This document shows positions 23,135-35,210 of a stretch of 64,000 nt of DNA, piece by piece. Position numbers and translations under genes: made by a program. Location of the stretch: assembly GCA_020744225.1 (NCBI GenBank), contig JAGMWG010000004.1, positions 186,001-250,000 on the forward strand, read 5' to 3'. Origin of the DNA: Paraphoma chrysanthemicola. Taxonomy: Eukaryota > Ascomycota > Dothideomycetes > Pleosporales > Phaeosphaeriaceae. The first letter of the stretch is position 1. Each line of letters opens with the position of its first letter. The notes below the pieces were generated by a model. The model had not been told where the DNA came from. It made no database searches and saw only the letters and a program-made list of their open reading frames with translations.

Positions 23135-23791
23135 TGGGTGTGTAAATGGTTGGGGAATAGGTGTGTGATGTGGTTCTATTCAGGGGAGGTTGGTGGTGGA
23201 GTGTATATGATTTGATGTGTTGTGTGCTAGAGAGATTCTGATAGAGCGGGTTTGCAATGATACAAGAACACGATGCGTTGTGAGAAGTATGTATTGCTAG
23301 CCTTGTGGCAATTGTTTGACTTTTGCTCGTCGAGTAAAGCTGATGAGGTCGAGACTTTGTGTGAAGCTGTGAAGATGATGTATCATCGATTTGATACAGT
23401 ATTTTAGGTATAATTTTCTTGATATTTCCGTTGATCTGATCGGCAGATTGCGGCCCCGAGAGTGCTTCACTCGACATTTTGTTCATGCCATTCTCGTTTC
23501 AGCCTACAGCATGTTGTATCTAATTTCTCCCCAATCCGCTTCTATGCTTTCCCTGCCACCATCAGCGCCATTTTGTCTATCTAATCAAACAGTTAACAAG
23601 ATACCAGGTGAAACACTGATTCTCAAATGGACGCCTCTATTCTTTCGCTATTTGCTAGAGGCTATGCTGACCACTTCAGAGGCCGTAGCATGCACTAGGA
23701 ACACCGGCGGATGTGCTCTGCAGGAGTGAAGCATCTGATGCATTGCGTAAAAAAGCTGTTCGTCGCGAGTTCGTCGAATCCTAGCAAAGAG
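23135..23791. other. Convergent intergenic region
   Basis: The 657 nt between the stops of D-lactate dehydrogenase (+) and the second HET gene (-). No gene is seen. Confidence 0.6.
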
Positions 23792-25807
23792 TCACACAAT
23801 AGTGAACTCTACCATACCATGATTTTTATAATCTTCCCATGATGCGCCTTTGTCGTATTTCCGAGGATTACTTCGCCATCCATGATTCCGCTGTTGAACA
23901 TTGGCAGAATCATTGAAGATACCATCAAAATTCCCGATGCCATTGCCTAGAAATTCGTGGCCCCAGTCATGATTCGCAAGGCCTACGACGTTGATCATAC
24001 GGTGAGTGCCGTCGCCCAACGGCCTGAGAATGAACGGGAAATTGACGCCGAAGAGACCAGCGATGATGTCACCAACACATATTCCATTCGTAAAATCAGG
24101 ATGATAGGAGAGACCTATTTGTCTATCGCTCGTAACGAATAGTGTTCGTTGGTACGTGTTGATAAAGGCCCGTGACCAGAAAGTACTCATCTTCGTTTGT
24201 ACAGTTTGAGACATGCTTTTGCCACTCGAAACCATTTGGATTGAATCAACTATAGTTTGTTCGTAGCGCTCAGGATCTCCAATATTCGTGGATCCGCCGA
24301 TGAACCTTGCAAAATCTAATGCACTAATGTTATGTGGCTGTACTAGCGACCGGTACACATCGCGCACTCTATCCAGCTGGTCTCTATCGGATTGTGGTAC
24401 TTCTATGTCGTAGAAAGACCAACCACTTGTAATATTGACAGTTCCCAAGACAAGGCCAGGCACATGAAGTTTAGTAAAATCCGCGGATATAATAGCTGGG
24501 GGGAAGGGTAGTTCCGCACACATAGAGCCGAGTCGCTCCTCGTTCGTACTTATCGGCCATGCGTGGCAACCCCAGTCTATGATTTTGCGCGGGTGGTGGT
24601 AGGCTTCATCCCGATTAGATGTGCCATACGTCCAAGAAGTTACATCCTTTAAGTAAGCCCCGCCAGGATTTCTTAAGTCGGGTACCCAAGAAGGTAGTCC
24701 GCTCGATCGACCAGGAACATGGTGTCTGTGTGATGGTTGTAACGGCGCGTAGCAATATATCTCTAGCTTTTCGTCTTGTAGCATAACGGCCATAGCTTCC
24801 GAGAACACTCTTTGAACCGATTTCGTGTAGTCGGGCATGATACGCTCCCCGGAAAATCCAGATATGCCAAGAATGCTGAACACTTTGTCCCTTGGATCAG
24901 ACGCCGAGAGATGCACTGTTCGACAAAGTTGAGATGCAAAATGAACGTCTGTTTTCGCTTGAGTCACTTTGGCCATAGCCTCTGTCAATGCGCCATGACG
25001 AGACGGATCTAACTTGTGATGCGGTAGCCAACTCATGAAAGCCGCAAATGGCTTCCAAGGGAAATGATAGTTTCCGATGCGGACATGCGCAATTTTGGAA
25101 AGTGCGAGCTCCTGAACTACCCAGATTCTTGTAAACCAAGGGCGGGAAACGATTGGATGGAGTACGGCGAGCAGAATTTCTTGGGGATCTTCCGGTGATG
25201 CAATCTGTTCACTCATTAGAGCAATTACGCTCAGTATGTAATCGAAAAATGTGACCGTAGACCGATTCTCGTCTGAGAAGTGAAATTGCATCGCTCCAAG
25301 CACCGCTCTCAGGTAGAGATCATTCTTGTCCACAGGTCCCAACCAAATAATGACCTCCTTGGCGTTCGAATAGATGTTGCCCATGATCTGGACCTGGTGA
25401 TTCCGTTCCTGTGTGCTCGCTTGGTTGATGGATATTGCATCAACCCATAGAATGCGTGGCACCATCGTGAATCGCAGGTGGCGAAGCGCGCAATCAAGAT
25501 TGGCTGTGATCGCGATCGATACATCGTTCAACACAGCCTTTCGAGATGATGCTTCCATGCCCCAAACATACGACAAAGCTTCGTAGTTGTGCAGGATTGC
25601 GTCAGCCGTTAAGTTGTGGGGAACGAGATGCATGACAATCTCATCGTCAAACTGGCCTGGCGCAAGATCGACTAGTCGAACTTCCCCATTTTCGGAGTCA
25701 ATGGGCGCGTAAGGTATCGAAGCGACCACGGTCGATGATTCGCAACGCGCGTACTGTACGGGTGTTTTGCGAGTCGAGCGTCGAGGTGTGTGCGTTGAGC
25801 GGGGCAT
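23792..25807 (-). CDS. HET-domain protein, second copy
   Basis: Single exon, 671 residues. The HET domain begins early: YEALSYVWG at 75-83, then ILWVDAISINQ at 119-129, ER..QVQIMGNIYSNAKEVIIWLG, and later WFTRIWVVQELALSK. This is the commoner fungal subclass (S-Y-x-W-G, W-D-A-I-S-I-N-Q), distinct from the first HET gene, which has SYCWG and IDSLCIRQDD. A middle block with RTVHLSASDPRDKVFSILGI is typical of this subclass. No nucleotide-binding or repeat domain follows. The basic, Thr/Arg-rich first 20 residues are non-conserved. Upstream lies the long gene-poor stretch. By analogy it may act in allorecognition or cell death; no partner is visible. Confidence 0.85.
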   Translation of the reverse strand: MPRSTHTPRRSTRKTPVQYARCESSTVVASIPYAPIDSENGEVRLVDLAPGQFDDEIVMHLVPHNLTADAILHNYEALSYVWGMEASSRKAVLNDVSIAITANLDCALRHLRFTMVPRILWVDAISINQASTQERNHQVQIMGNIYSNAKEVIIWLGPVDKNDLYLRAVLGAMQFHFSDENRSTVTFFDYILSVIALMSEQIASPEDPQEILLAVLHPIVSRPWFTRIWVVQELALSKIAHVRIGNYHFPWKPFAAFMSWLPHHKLDPSRHGALTEAMAKVTQAKTDVHFASQLCRTVHLSASDPRDKVFSILGISGFSGERIMPDYTKSVQRVFSEAMAVMLQDEKLEIYCYAPLQPSHRHHVPGRSSGLPSWVPDLRNPGGAYLKDVTSWTYGTSNRDEAYHHPRKIIDWGCHAWPISTNEERLGSMCAELPFPPAIISADFTKLHVPGLVLGTVNITSGWSFYDIEVPQSDRDQLDRVRDVYRSLVQPHNISALDFARFIGGSTNIGDPERYEQTIVDSIQMVSSGKSMSQTVQTKMSTFWSRAFINTYQRTLFVTSDRQIGLSYHPDFTNGICVGDIIAGLFGVNFPFILRPLGDGTHRMINVVGLANHDWGHEFLGNGIGNFDGIFNDSANVQQRNHGWRSNPRKYDKGASWEDYKNHGMVEFTIV

Positions 25808-28800
25808 CCTTAACGTATTGCTTTCTCTCAGCTATCGACAGTGAGCATGATGCAACTGATTGGGAATGGTCAGAACGCCTATCGAAATGAACGAGAGACT
25901 TGTTGTTGTTCTCGCTAGACAACATGTTGAGCTCGTAAGCATCCATCCAAACAGACGAGAGTGGCGCAGCAAGGCTGAGGAGTAATTGTGGCTCGGTCCA
26001 AACCTTACACACCTTATCTAGCGATGCAAAGAAGACACTGGCAAGCCCATGTGCACTTCACTCAAAGGCAGGCGAGAAAGTCTTAGGGTCGTGCCAAATG
26101 TCCCACCATCGTGCTCACGTGTTGGGGAATAGTGATTTGCTTCAAGCTAGTGAAGGCCCGGTGCAAATTGTCTCGAGTGAGATGCGATAAATTTAAGCCG
26201 AGCACAGGGAGCGATGTTGTAGGACATTGCACCGATTTTGAGTTTATTGACAGTATCACGAAGTGGCAAGCTGGTCACCCAAAATGAGATACTTTGGGAA
26301 CTTCCAATTACCAAAGAGCGAGGCCAATGCGTCACGTAAGCAAACACGTGCACCGAGCTGCACTTGCCTGTTTACAACTCTCACCTCTCTCAAAACATCG
26401 GTCAAAACATCACCAATTCTCACGATAACCACCAGTCATTCCTACCGACCGAAATCGTTCCACTTTGCTGACTCACAAACCACCATGCGCCAACACACTC
26501 AGCTTTACGCCCGGCTCTCGCGCTTTTCAGCTTGAGGCTCAAAAACAAAACCGGTGAAGCATCCAGACCCACCACCGCAAGCGCCAGACGCTCGCTGCCA
26601 GCTGCCGCAGATTGACACAACGCCACGCATACGGTCGCAGGTCGTCGTACACACCGTATGCATGCATTCGTGTCATGCATAGCCAATTGTGTAGCCACGG
26701 AAATAGACTTGCCTTGCACACCAAATTAAACTACTTCATACACTCGAATATCTTCTTGACGTGTGAAAGTCGCGATGACAATTTCGTACCTTGATCACGT
26801 AGGCTAAAGGTAATATTTCACTAACGCGTCAACTCCACCTCCTCCTCCCAACACCAACACCACAGACCCACACTTCGCCGACCTAGACCACTATCAAATA
26901 CGCAATGCCTTGCATCTGCATTTGCGCTGTCAGCGCATGCACGATCTGCTCGACGTCGCGGGTGCGGGTGCCGGGCGGCTGGTAACGCGATGTGATTGGT
27001 GGGTGTGGGGCTCGTTTAGTCATGCTGGGCTTGGATGAGGAGGAATGGATTAACGAGGATGTGTGGGGTAGGTAACGTAAGGCGTGGAAGCATTTCGTTG
27101 ATTTGGGAGTAGCTAATGAGGTATTGGGTGGTGACGTTGGGGTTGAGAAGATAATTGTTGATGTTGCGCATAGTGACGAGTGGAACCAGTCTATTGAGCA
27201 CATATCTTTGGACCTAGAGAACTAGGGATTTCTCTATATAGCTAGGCACCCCACGGTAAGTTTTGCCTATTTTCGTAGTACTCTCTTCGAGCTTGAAATC
27301 GCCAGGAGGCAGTGCTCCGTTCATTTGGGCATCATGACAGCAAAGGCGGCTACGATAGTGGGAAGACCCAGGGTTGCAGCCATCAACAGTGCCCCTTTGT
27401 AGGGCGTAGACGCATCGATATGCGATTACACACAACGTAGTCATCAACTGGTCGTTAGAGGATCCAACACACGTCGGTATCTGCTTCGCCTCGCGTTGAT
27501 GGTGGTTGACATCACTTGACGCGGCGGTTATCGGTTGAGATGCCGTGGAACCATAACGGAACTCCACTTCCACTTGCACCATGGTTCCACAGGGCTGTAC
27601 ACTATCAGCGTCATGCCACAAGGCAGACTCGGAAAGCACGCCTCTATATCGAGGCGAGGCGGTTGTGTATTAGGGCTGAGACACTCGATTTGCTGCTAAG
27701 CACACCCTGCTATACCCGCTAGCTCCGCCGTGCACCCTTCCATTTCATCGGAGAATTGTTTTCGTAGCGTTTGTGGGTGGCTGAGAAAGTGCATGATGCT
27801 CGCCGCATTCTCATCGGTGAAGACTTTAAAGATCTCATGACATGGATTGCTTTTGAGAACATCAGTGTGTAGTACGAGCACTTTTCCTTGACGCTTCGAC
27901 GATCGGTAACCGACGAAGTGGATTCCAGAGGCGGGTTTCATCGAGATCGGTTTATCAGCGCGGTACCCTAGTCGAAGAAAGCTTGGCCTAGGATGGTGGA
28001 GTCGAATTGTGAAATCTAATCGCTTGCAAGTAACCAAGCGACAGCACAGACTTCATCTCGTCTCTCGCTCATCAAACAGAGTAGCTTGCCATGCCCATTG
28101 CAGCAAACAACCCGCGTGCCCCAAGCTCTAACACATGTAAGGCCAGACAGCTGCTGTAACTCCTCCGGACATACAACCTTCACCGTAAGTCAAGCGACCT
28201 TGCATTTGAAGCCATCGTGAGTTGCCCGGCTCGATTGAGGCAAGAACTGCGGCGCCGTTGTGTTGGGCTTGACTTGTACCAAAGAGCTGGCAGCAGTAAG
28301 CGCCGATAAATTAGGGCATGGGGCACTATTAGCCGTACCGTGCGAGAGGCGTTTTTGACGACGATACTAGAAGAAGTGGGGTTCGAGTGGCTTTGAGGCT
28401 CACAAGCTGCAATGACCGGGTGCTTCATGCTGTTACGGAAATAATCGGTCGTGTTTGCCTTGCGACTGGAAGTCAATTCGATACACATCTAATCTTACAC
28501 CCATGAAGCAGGGAAAGCGCTCAAGAAAGGGGCAGACCGCGAATGCAGCCTCCTGTCCAACATCTGAACGAGCAGCATGCCGGCCATGGAAAGGGCCTTT
28601 CCCTTTGTCGATCTGAGGCCCGATGGTCCGTGTTGCAAGCCATGTGCGCGGCTATCATGCGCGGTAGCGGCACTGGTTCCACAAGGTTACGGATGTAGCC
28701 AGGGCGCAGGGAGACGGCTCGATAGAGCAGACAAACAAGAAAAGCGACTGATTTGCGAAGCAAAAATGTCTCATTGGATAAAATCACAGAGTGGTGCGGT

Positions 28801-30052
28801 CGTACAAGGCGAAAGTCGACGAGTGGCTGCGGTGGTTGGCCAACGTCGTGCATCCGACACTACGGTAGTCGGAGCTGACAAGCACAATCTGGAGAACAGG
28901 CTAACGAGTCAGTGACAGGAAAACGACGATCTCGCAGCTGCAGTCACAACGTGGTTGCCCTGCCTGGCTGTGATGATGTGTCGTTGATAATGTTCCAATT
29001 GCCGAGCTCGAGCTGGCTGGAAGGATTCGTCACACATCCCCCACATCTATTTGGTGCGAGTCGGCCACGTCGATGCGAGGTGGTCGAATAGGCAATGGGG
29101 CCAATTCGTGGAGATAAAGCTTTTGTCAGACGGGCGAATCTCCCAGCTGTGCCGCAACAGTGCAGCAGCGGCGCACATGATAGAGTCTCTTTAAGGTTAC
29201 CTGTGTGTGGAAGGTCGTGCATTAGCATGCAGGCGTCTCATGGAGGCCTAGCCTTGGCTTGAGCAGAGACAGTGCACCGTTCAGACTAATGCTGGCCGGG
29301 CAGGCGAGCTCAAGGGGAGCTGGCCAGCCGGATAGGGTGAATGGGACCACCGCGGCTGAGAAGACCTGCCGTGGACCGCGAGCTGGAGGTGAGAAGCTTT
29401 CCAATGTCAGCACCGACGAGAATCACAGAACGGCCGCTGGCGAGTCCCAGCGTCGCTTCGGCCCAGCGCTGCGGGCACTCTGACGGATCCAGTGTTGTGT
29501 CGTTGGATGTGTGGGCGAGCGATCCCGCAGTTAGCAGCAATCTAGTCGCACACTCGGCGCTTAAATGTGCGCCAGGTCCAGCCATCCCTGGAGCTTCGAG
29601 CCGTCCGGGGCTTCAATTGGACAGCACCGCCAAGGGCATGGCTTGCGGACAGCTGTAGGCGGGTGAGCAGGCACTGAGGAGCAGTTCGTTACACCATAGC
29701 GACGCCTGGCAGCCTACGGCAGCTTCTCCACCGAGGCACAACCGCGCTCGAAACCAAACGTCTTCTGCATTCATCTTCTTTTGGCAGCCGGCCTGCTTCT
29801 GCGTCTATAAGCCTCCCTTCTCCTCTTAATATAGGTGCTTGTTGCCCGCGCTTCAACGCTCACCCAACGCTTTCGCGCCGCGCACCCCCTCCTGATTCGT
29901 CTGCCAGAGGCCCGCCGCTCAGCCTCGCCAACATCAGACATCGCAAGCGTGTCAGCGCAGCAGGCCGCCCGTCTCAAGACCGGCAGCAGTCCTACGAGCA
30001 GGTCAACGTCGCGGCGCAGTTCCGGCGCAGCTCCTGTGTGGCAAGGTGAAGC
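25808..30052. other. Gene-poor stretch of 4.2 kb
   Basis: No well-supported gene. It contains the promoter of the second HET gene, a candidate small ORF at 26883-27023 (listed separately), and a weak 81-codon frame on the minus strand at 27696-27941. I see no transposase, reverse transcriptase or long terminal repeats. TATA-like strings near 29808-29833 may serve the gene starting at 30053. Confidence 0.5.
26883..27023 (-). CDS. Candidate small ORF, 46 residues
   Basis: An ATG-started frame encoding 46 residues: a Pro/Arg-rich first half (SRYQPPGTRTRD) and an amphipathic second half (VEQIVHALTAQMQMQGIAYL). The codons favour C or G in the third position, unlike the surrounding DNA. It could be a true micro-protein, one exon of an unmodelled gene, or chance. 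I know no family for it. Confidence 0.25.
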   Translation of the reverse strand: MTKRAPHPPITSRYQPPGTRTRDVEQIVHALTAQMQMQGIAYLIVV

Positions 30053-32533
30053 ATGGCAACCGCGACCCAACTCATGCCTTCACCAACCGCCGGCCATCTG
30101 AAGTCTGCCTTCAGTCCCTTTACGGACTCGCCCAGCTCCCCGGCGCCGTTCTCGCAGGTCTTCAATTCAAATAGGTGGGATCTCCCTCATGCTGGAGAGC
30201 CGCCAGATCGCGTACTAATGGATTCGCCAAGGTCTTCGAATACCTCTGACCACCTTATCCCCCCTCCCAGCCCTTATCCTGCCACAGTTGACCCATCACC
30301 TGTCGACAGCAATGGCACGTGCAACACCGACCACACTGAGGTAGATAGATGCCGCGACCGTCAATTGTGCTATGGCGGGGCTGACCCCACCACAGATTGA
30401 AGACGACGCGCAGGAGAACCAAGTCTCCGAGGATAGCATGAGCGACATCAGGTCGCCGGGCACCGACGAGATTGTCAGCCCGGCGAGCCAGGGTAGCCGT
30501 GCGAAGGTATGGGCACGTTAGCAATGGCCTTCTTTGTGAGCGCATCTAATGTGTGCAGCCCAACAAGCTCAATACCTCGGTCCCTGCGCGCACGCGGGCA
30601 GACTCCGATGAGGCGCCCCAGTCGGTGATTCACGCGCCGGCGCATTTCAAACAATTTGTATGTTTCGCGTCCAGCATGGTTGCACTACCTAGGCGCTGAT
30701 TGCGGAACCAGGAACGGCAGAGCATGTCCGGCGCGTCTTCGAACGCAAACACGTCGGATAGTACTGCCGTGGTGTCGCCGTCAACACCAGAGGCAAATAT
30801 GATTCCTGACCACGACGACAAGGTTCGTCATGCCCATCTTGCTCTGGCACAAGCTGTAGAGGCTGAAAATATGCAGCACAACTACGCATATACCACTCCA
30901 ATCGACACGTCTGTCCCGACAGGCCCGGCAGATCGCAGCACACCGCGTGCACAAAGCCGCATCGAATACGATGAGGACCGGCGGCGAAGCGTCCGGATGA
31001 GCGTCAATCTTGCTGGTACGTCGAGTAGTGGCCACAGCGCGTACAATACTTACTTGCACAGATATTGCAGAGAATGACGACAATACGGCAGCAGACTCCT
31101 CCGCCAGTTCAGTCATAGATCAAGAGGAGAGCACCTCTTCAAAGTCCCAAGAAGGCGCATCGACGTCCAGCAGCGCGCAGACGATGGGCGAGGCTCTACA
31201 TGGTATCAATGAGACGGAGAAAGAAGTCGCCGCGTTGCAAGACGCCCTGAACGAGTGTTGGACGCTCTGCAACTCCCTCGCAAAACTGAGCCAGCACCAT
31301 CGAACACGTATGTTCCACTACTCTGGTGGAAGAGCAGACGAGCAAGAACACGCATGGAGGACATGTTGGAGATTGTGCCAAAAACTCTACGAAAGCCGCG
31401 CCGAGCACCCTTCAGCCCAAATTCGGCCTACCCTGGAGCTGTGCCGAGACTTCTGCCAGGCGTTGTTTGACGTACGGCAACGGGGCGATGAAGCATCTGA
31501 TTCGGTGCTCAGGGTCAGCTTCGAGTTGAACAACCATCTTTACAACGCTCACGACCGAGCACTGCCTGAGACGTTTCGGGAACGCACTTTAGATTTCTAC
31601 CTCACACTCTGTCATCGATTGATGAAACAACGCACATCGCTTCCGGAAGAGACTGACTCGCTGCTGCACGCGTGTTGGTCACTCGCAGAAATGCTCTTCA
31701 GCCTTCGGCAAAACAGTCGCGATGGGAAAGGCGCAGACGAGGAATTACTGGGATCTGCCATACAGGCATGCTGGGAGCTGTGCGACCTGTTCCGCGAAGG
31801 CTGGACCCAGGTGCGACCTGACCGCGGGACCCCACGACCCACACAGTACGCCTTCTCCGTCGGGCACTCCACTGTGTCACGGTCCACCATCGCCTATTCC
31901 GAACGGTCTGGGCGCTCGAGTGTGAACGATTCATACCACTCCGCAATGGCATCTCGCATGCAGACTCCGAATGTGCCAGAGACCCCAACTACCATTTTTG
32001 ATGATAGAGACTCTGAGTTCTCGCCTGCGGAAGAACCCAATGTCCCCAACATCCTCGTGCTTGGCCCCGAAGCTGGGATGACGCGTACTCATGATCGATG
32101 GTCCTCTGCATCTTCCAATCTCTCCACGTACTCTGACGCTTCCGTTCACACTTCCTCCACAGCAACTGCAGGACGGGAAGATCACAACTTGGTCAGACTG
32201 AAAGGTCTCATCATCAAAGCAGCGATGAACACAGGCTACAACCGACAGATACCACTACCAGACTTCTTACGCGCACTCCCTTCCAACAGCTTCGGAACAG
32301 TTCCTTGGCAAACGCAGCTTTTCGATAACTACAGAAAGCTTGTACTGTCCGACCCGACGCTAAGGACTGTCCATAATCAGCCACCGCGCAGGTTGACAGC
32401 ACTCGAAATCGGGCGCGCGGTGCAATGGTTGGCGCGCAGCGAACAATTCAAGTGGCTGCGTGAGCTCTATCGGTTCGTCTTCGGCAACTACCCGGAGGAC
32501 ACAAGTCAACGCAATCTCATCATTAATGCCTGA
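30053..32533 (+). CDS. Unrecognised protein with Cys-Trp helical repeats
   Basis: Five exons, 30053-30340, 30396-30506, 30559-30657, 30712-31015 and 31062-32533, give 757 residues; all introns are short (46-55 nt) and phases agree. Residues 1-310 are acidic and Ser/Thr/Pro-rich, probably disordered. Residues 325-515 carry a repeated helical signature, roughly CWxLCxxL: ECWTLCNSL at 332-340, TCWRLCQKL at 368-376, ELCRDFCQALF at 393-403, LTLCHRLM at 448-455, ACWSLAEMLF at 471-480 and ACWELCDLF at 503-511. After a Ser/Thr linker the C-terminal ~150 residues form a second helical region (LKGLIIKAAMNTGYN ... FKWLRELYRFVFGNYPED). There is no signal peptide or membrane span. I cannot assign a function; the layout suggests a scaffold. 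It stands alone between two gene-poor gaps. Confidence 0.75.
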
Positions 32534-33457
32534 TCGGCATCCTTTTTCACGCAACCGCTTAGCCTTGCCTTATCACCTTATAAGTCATCACATACCGACT
32601 TTCGGGACTTTTTCTGGATAGGGTCCTTGTTCACTTTCCCGCCATATACCCCCCAACGCTCTCTTCTGTGCGCAAATAGCCGGCCTTGTTCTCTTCACTA
32701 CTGCTTGGTTGTAGATGTGACGGCCACGATTAATACCCTTCAATGTAGATTATTTAACAATGCCTATTTTTATCACGCCCATGCAGATCATGCTTGCACT
32801 CTGAAAATACGGGCTGCGAACTTGTGAACTGTGCGTGCATAAGTGTTCATGGGACTGGCTCCTTATATACACAGGGCACTCAGCAAGGAGACTGCGCTCG
32901 TTTAACAGGATGATTGTGGTCAAATAGTACACGGCAGTAGACCCATGAAACCTGCTGCTTCCATTATAGGCGCGTGAGCCAAAGTGATTGCGAGATCGTG
33001 TGCCATCGCTCTACCTAATTCGTCACATCTATGTTCGCGTCGCAAAGATCAGTCTGTCCACCGCTCTTCGCTTCCCCTTCTAGTAGAGCTAACTCATCCT
33101 GAGATACCATGGCTCAAGAGAAACTCGACATGGTCAGAGGTGTCTACACCCAGCATGCTCTGTGGTCAACAAATACCGGTAACATTGCGTGAGTACGGAG
33201 TCTGCGATGGTTATTGCATTAAAAGAGTGCATGTACCCGAAGCATGCCTTACACTCTATGATATGTTCAACGATCTTCACAGCAAAGATGTCTGTCTTGG
33301 ATCATGAAGGTGAGGAGACGTGCTTTCTAGATGGACGATGAATTCGCTAGATGCGCACGTGCCGGCGCGTAGGCGCGACTTCCTAGCGCGGCGCGTCCTA
33401 CCACCTCTCTTCAACATCGTGCCGCGGCGCAAGCGCTTTTACGACACTTCATGCACT
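32534..33457. other. Intergenic, 0.9 kb
   Basis: Contains the 3' end of the preceding gene and the promoter of the F-box gene. An in-frame upstream ATG at 33338 could extend the F-box protein by 40 basic residues. No separate gene is supported. Confidence 0.5.
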
Positions 33458-35210
33458 ATGGCCCGCACAATATCTCCCGAAGAATATCAAGAGCTTGGCC
33501 GACGGTACTACAAGCTCAAGCAGTACGAACAGGCTGTGGAAGCATTTACACAGGGAATCGACATCACACCCAGCCTCAGCCTGTACGACTATCGCGCAGC
33601 AGCGTATGACAGGTTGAAGAACTACAGTGCCGCTGTGAAAGATGGCCGAGAGATGATCAAGCTGGACAAACAGGATGTCAAAGGTTACCTGCGTACTGCA
33701 AGCGTTCTGGAAAAGTTAGAAAAGCTGGATACTGCTCTTAGCATCTACAAGTATGGCATGAAGAATGTGCCAGTAGGAGACAAGAACTTCAAGGTATTCG
33801 CTGTTGTCTCGTGTTTAGTCCAGCGCTGACCTTGTGCAGATCCTCCAGCAATTGCACGACAAAACTACCCGCAAGCTCTCCCCTGCGAAGTCTGTCGATC
33901 CCCTCACTGTCTTGCCTGTTGAACTTGCAGAAATGGTTCTGGAATACCTCTCCTTCAAGAACATCGTCAATAATATGCGCGTTAGCAGAGGTTGGAGGGA
34001 CTACCTCTCGAAGCTCCCTAGACTTTGGATGCATCTCGACATGTCTGGTGCTCGGAAAGCGGTTCCACGCTCATTCGTAGACAAGGCCGTCCGTCGCTCC
34101 CAAAACCGCTTGACACGTGTCACCGTCCATCGCTTTGAGCATGTCGACATTCTCAAGAACATTGCCAGAATGTGCAAGAGTCTGGCTGAGTTGGAGTTCA
34201 TAAGTCTCCCTCACATGATGTCATCCACCCTTACGGAACTCGTCCAACACGCTCCGAACCTCTCCAAACTCGTTGTGCATCCCGAGACCACGGCCGACAC
34301 AGTGACACAGATGCTGAACTCGCGGCCAACTCTGAAGCACATTAGCTTCAGTGCCATTAGAGCTTCACGTCACGCACTAGAGTGGAAAGGCCCGTTCCCT
34401 GAACTTGAGACATTCATATGGCGCGGTTCTGAAATGCTTACAAGTAGTGTGTCGCTTGGGAATTTCTTGGTTCACACTCCACGCCTCAGAACGCTCAACG
34501 TCAGCCACTTGGTCGAGTATGGAGATTTTATGTCCATGCTTCAACAGCTACCACTAACGACCTTGATAATGAGAAAAGTTAGCTTCGGTCATTTCCTGGG
34601 TTTGCCGTCAACCCTGCAAAGACTAGTCATTGAATACCAGGGTTCTTTTGAGCTGTTCGTGAACGACCAGATCTTGCTCCAGCCAAGATTACCAGCGCTT
34701 ACCCATCTCGCGCTGACGGACATAAATCAGCTGTCGCCGAGCGCTATGGAAGGTCTCCTGGATAGATACATCGATGGAGATGACCATGATCAAGTCAAGG
34801 TTCTGGAAGATGCAACACCGTTACAAAGTCTATCCATCCGTGGATTTCTCAGTTCCTCCACAACGAGCCTTTTCAATCCACAAGCACCTGGATTGTTCAC
34901 CACTTCCAAGCGTATCCTCACACCATCACTACAAACACTGGATATCGCCACTCTTCCCTGCAATGACGATGAAATCGAACACCTACTCTCGCACAAGACA
35001 AGCTTGACATCCATCAACATCTCGAGCACGCAAATCACAGGCGCGTCAATCAAGATGCTTACCGATCAACTCCCGCTATTGAAAACCATTCGCGCGGATA
35101 ATTGCCCGAGAATTAGTGGGCGCGATGCGATTGAGTATGCGAGGCGGAAAGGGGTAATGGTTAGTTGTAGTATGGAGGAAGGGAAGGGGAGTAGGAAAGT
35201 GAGGTATTGA
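33458..35210 (+). CDS. TPR/F-box/LRR protein, Dia2/Pof3 type
   Basis: Two exons, 33458-33793 and 33840-35210, joined in phase 0 across a 46-nt intron, give 568 residues. Residues 1-110 hold TPR repeats (LGRRYYKLKQYEQAVEAFTQGI and two further copies). An F-box follows just after the splice (DPLTVLPVELAEMVLEYLS, then VSRGWRDYL), and the remainder is a leucine-rich repeat array. This order, TPR then F-box then LRR, matches yeast Dia2 and fission yeast Pof3, which are SCF ubiquitin-ligase receptors acting at replication forks, telomeres and CMG helicase disassembly. That function is carried over from the family. The ATG at 33458 directly precedes the TPRs; an in-frame ATG at 33338 would add a basic leader. 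Convergent with the MDR gene. Confidence 0.82.

Noticed and set aside
28370..28395. tRNA B-box-like string (GGTTCGAGTGG)
   Set aside because: No A-box, acceptor stem or anticodon arm at the proper distance.
29222..29660. Overlapping frames on both strands upstream of the Cys-Trp repeat protein
   Set aside because: Open in several frames at once in GC-rich DNA, no motif, no plausible splice set.
33320..33457. Longer N-terminus for the F-box protein from an ATG at 33338
   Set aside because: The added 40 residues are Arg-rich and unlike the family start; MARTIS at 33458 directly precedes the TPRs. Kept only as an alternative.
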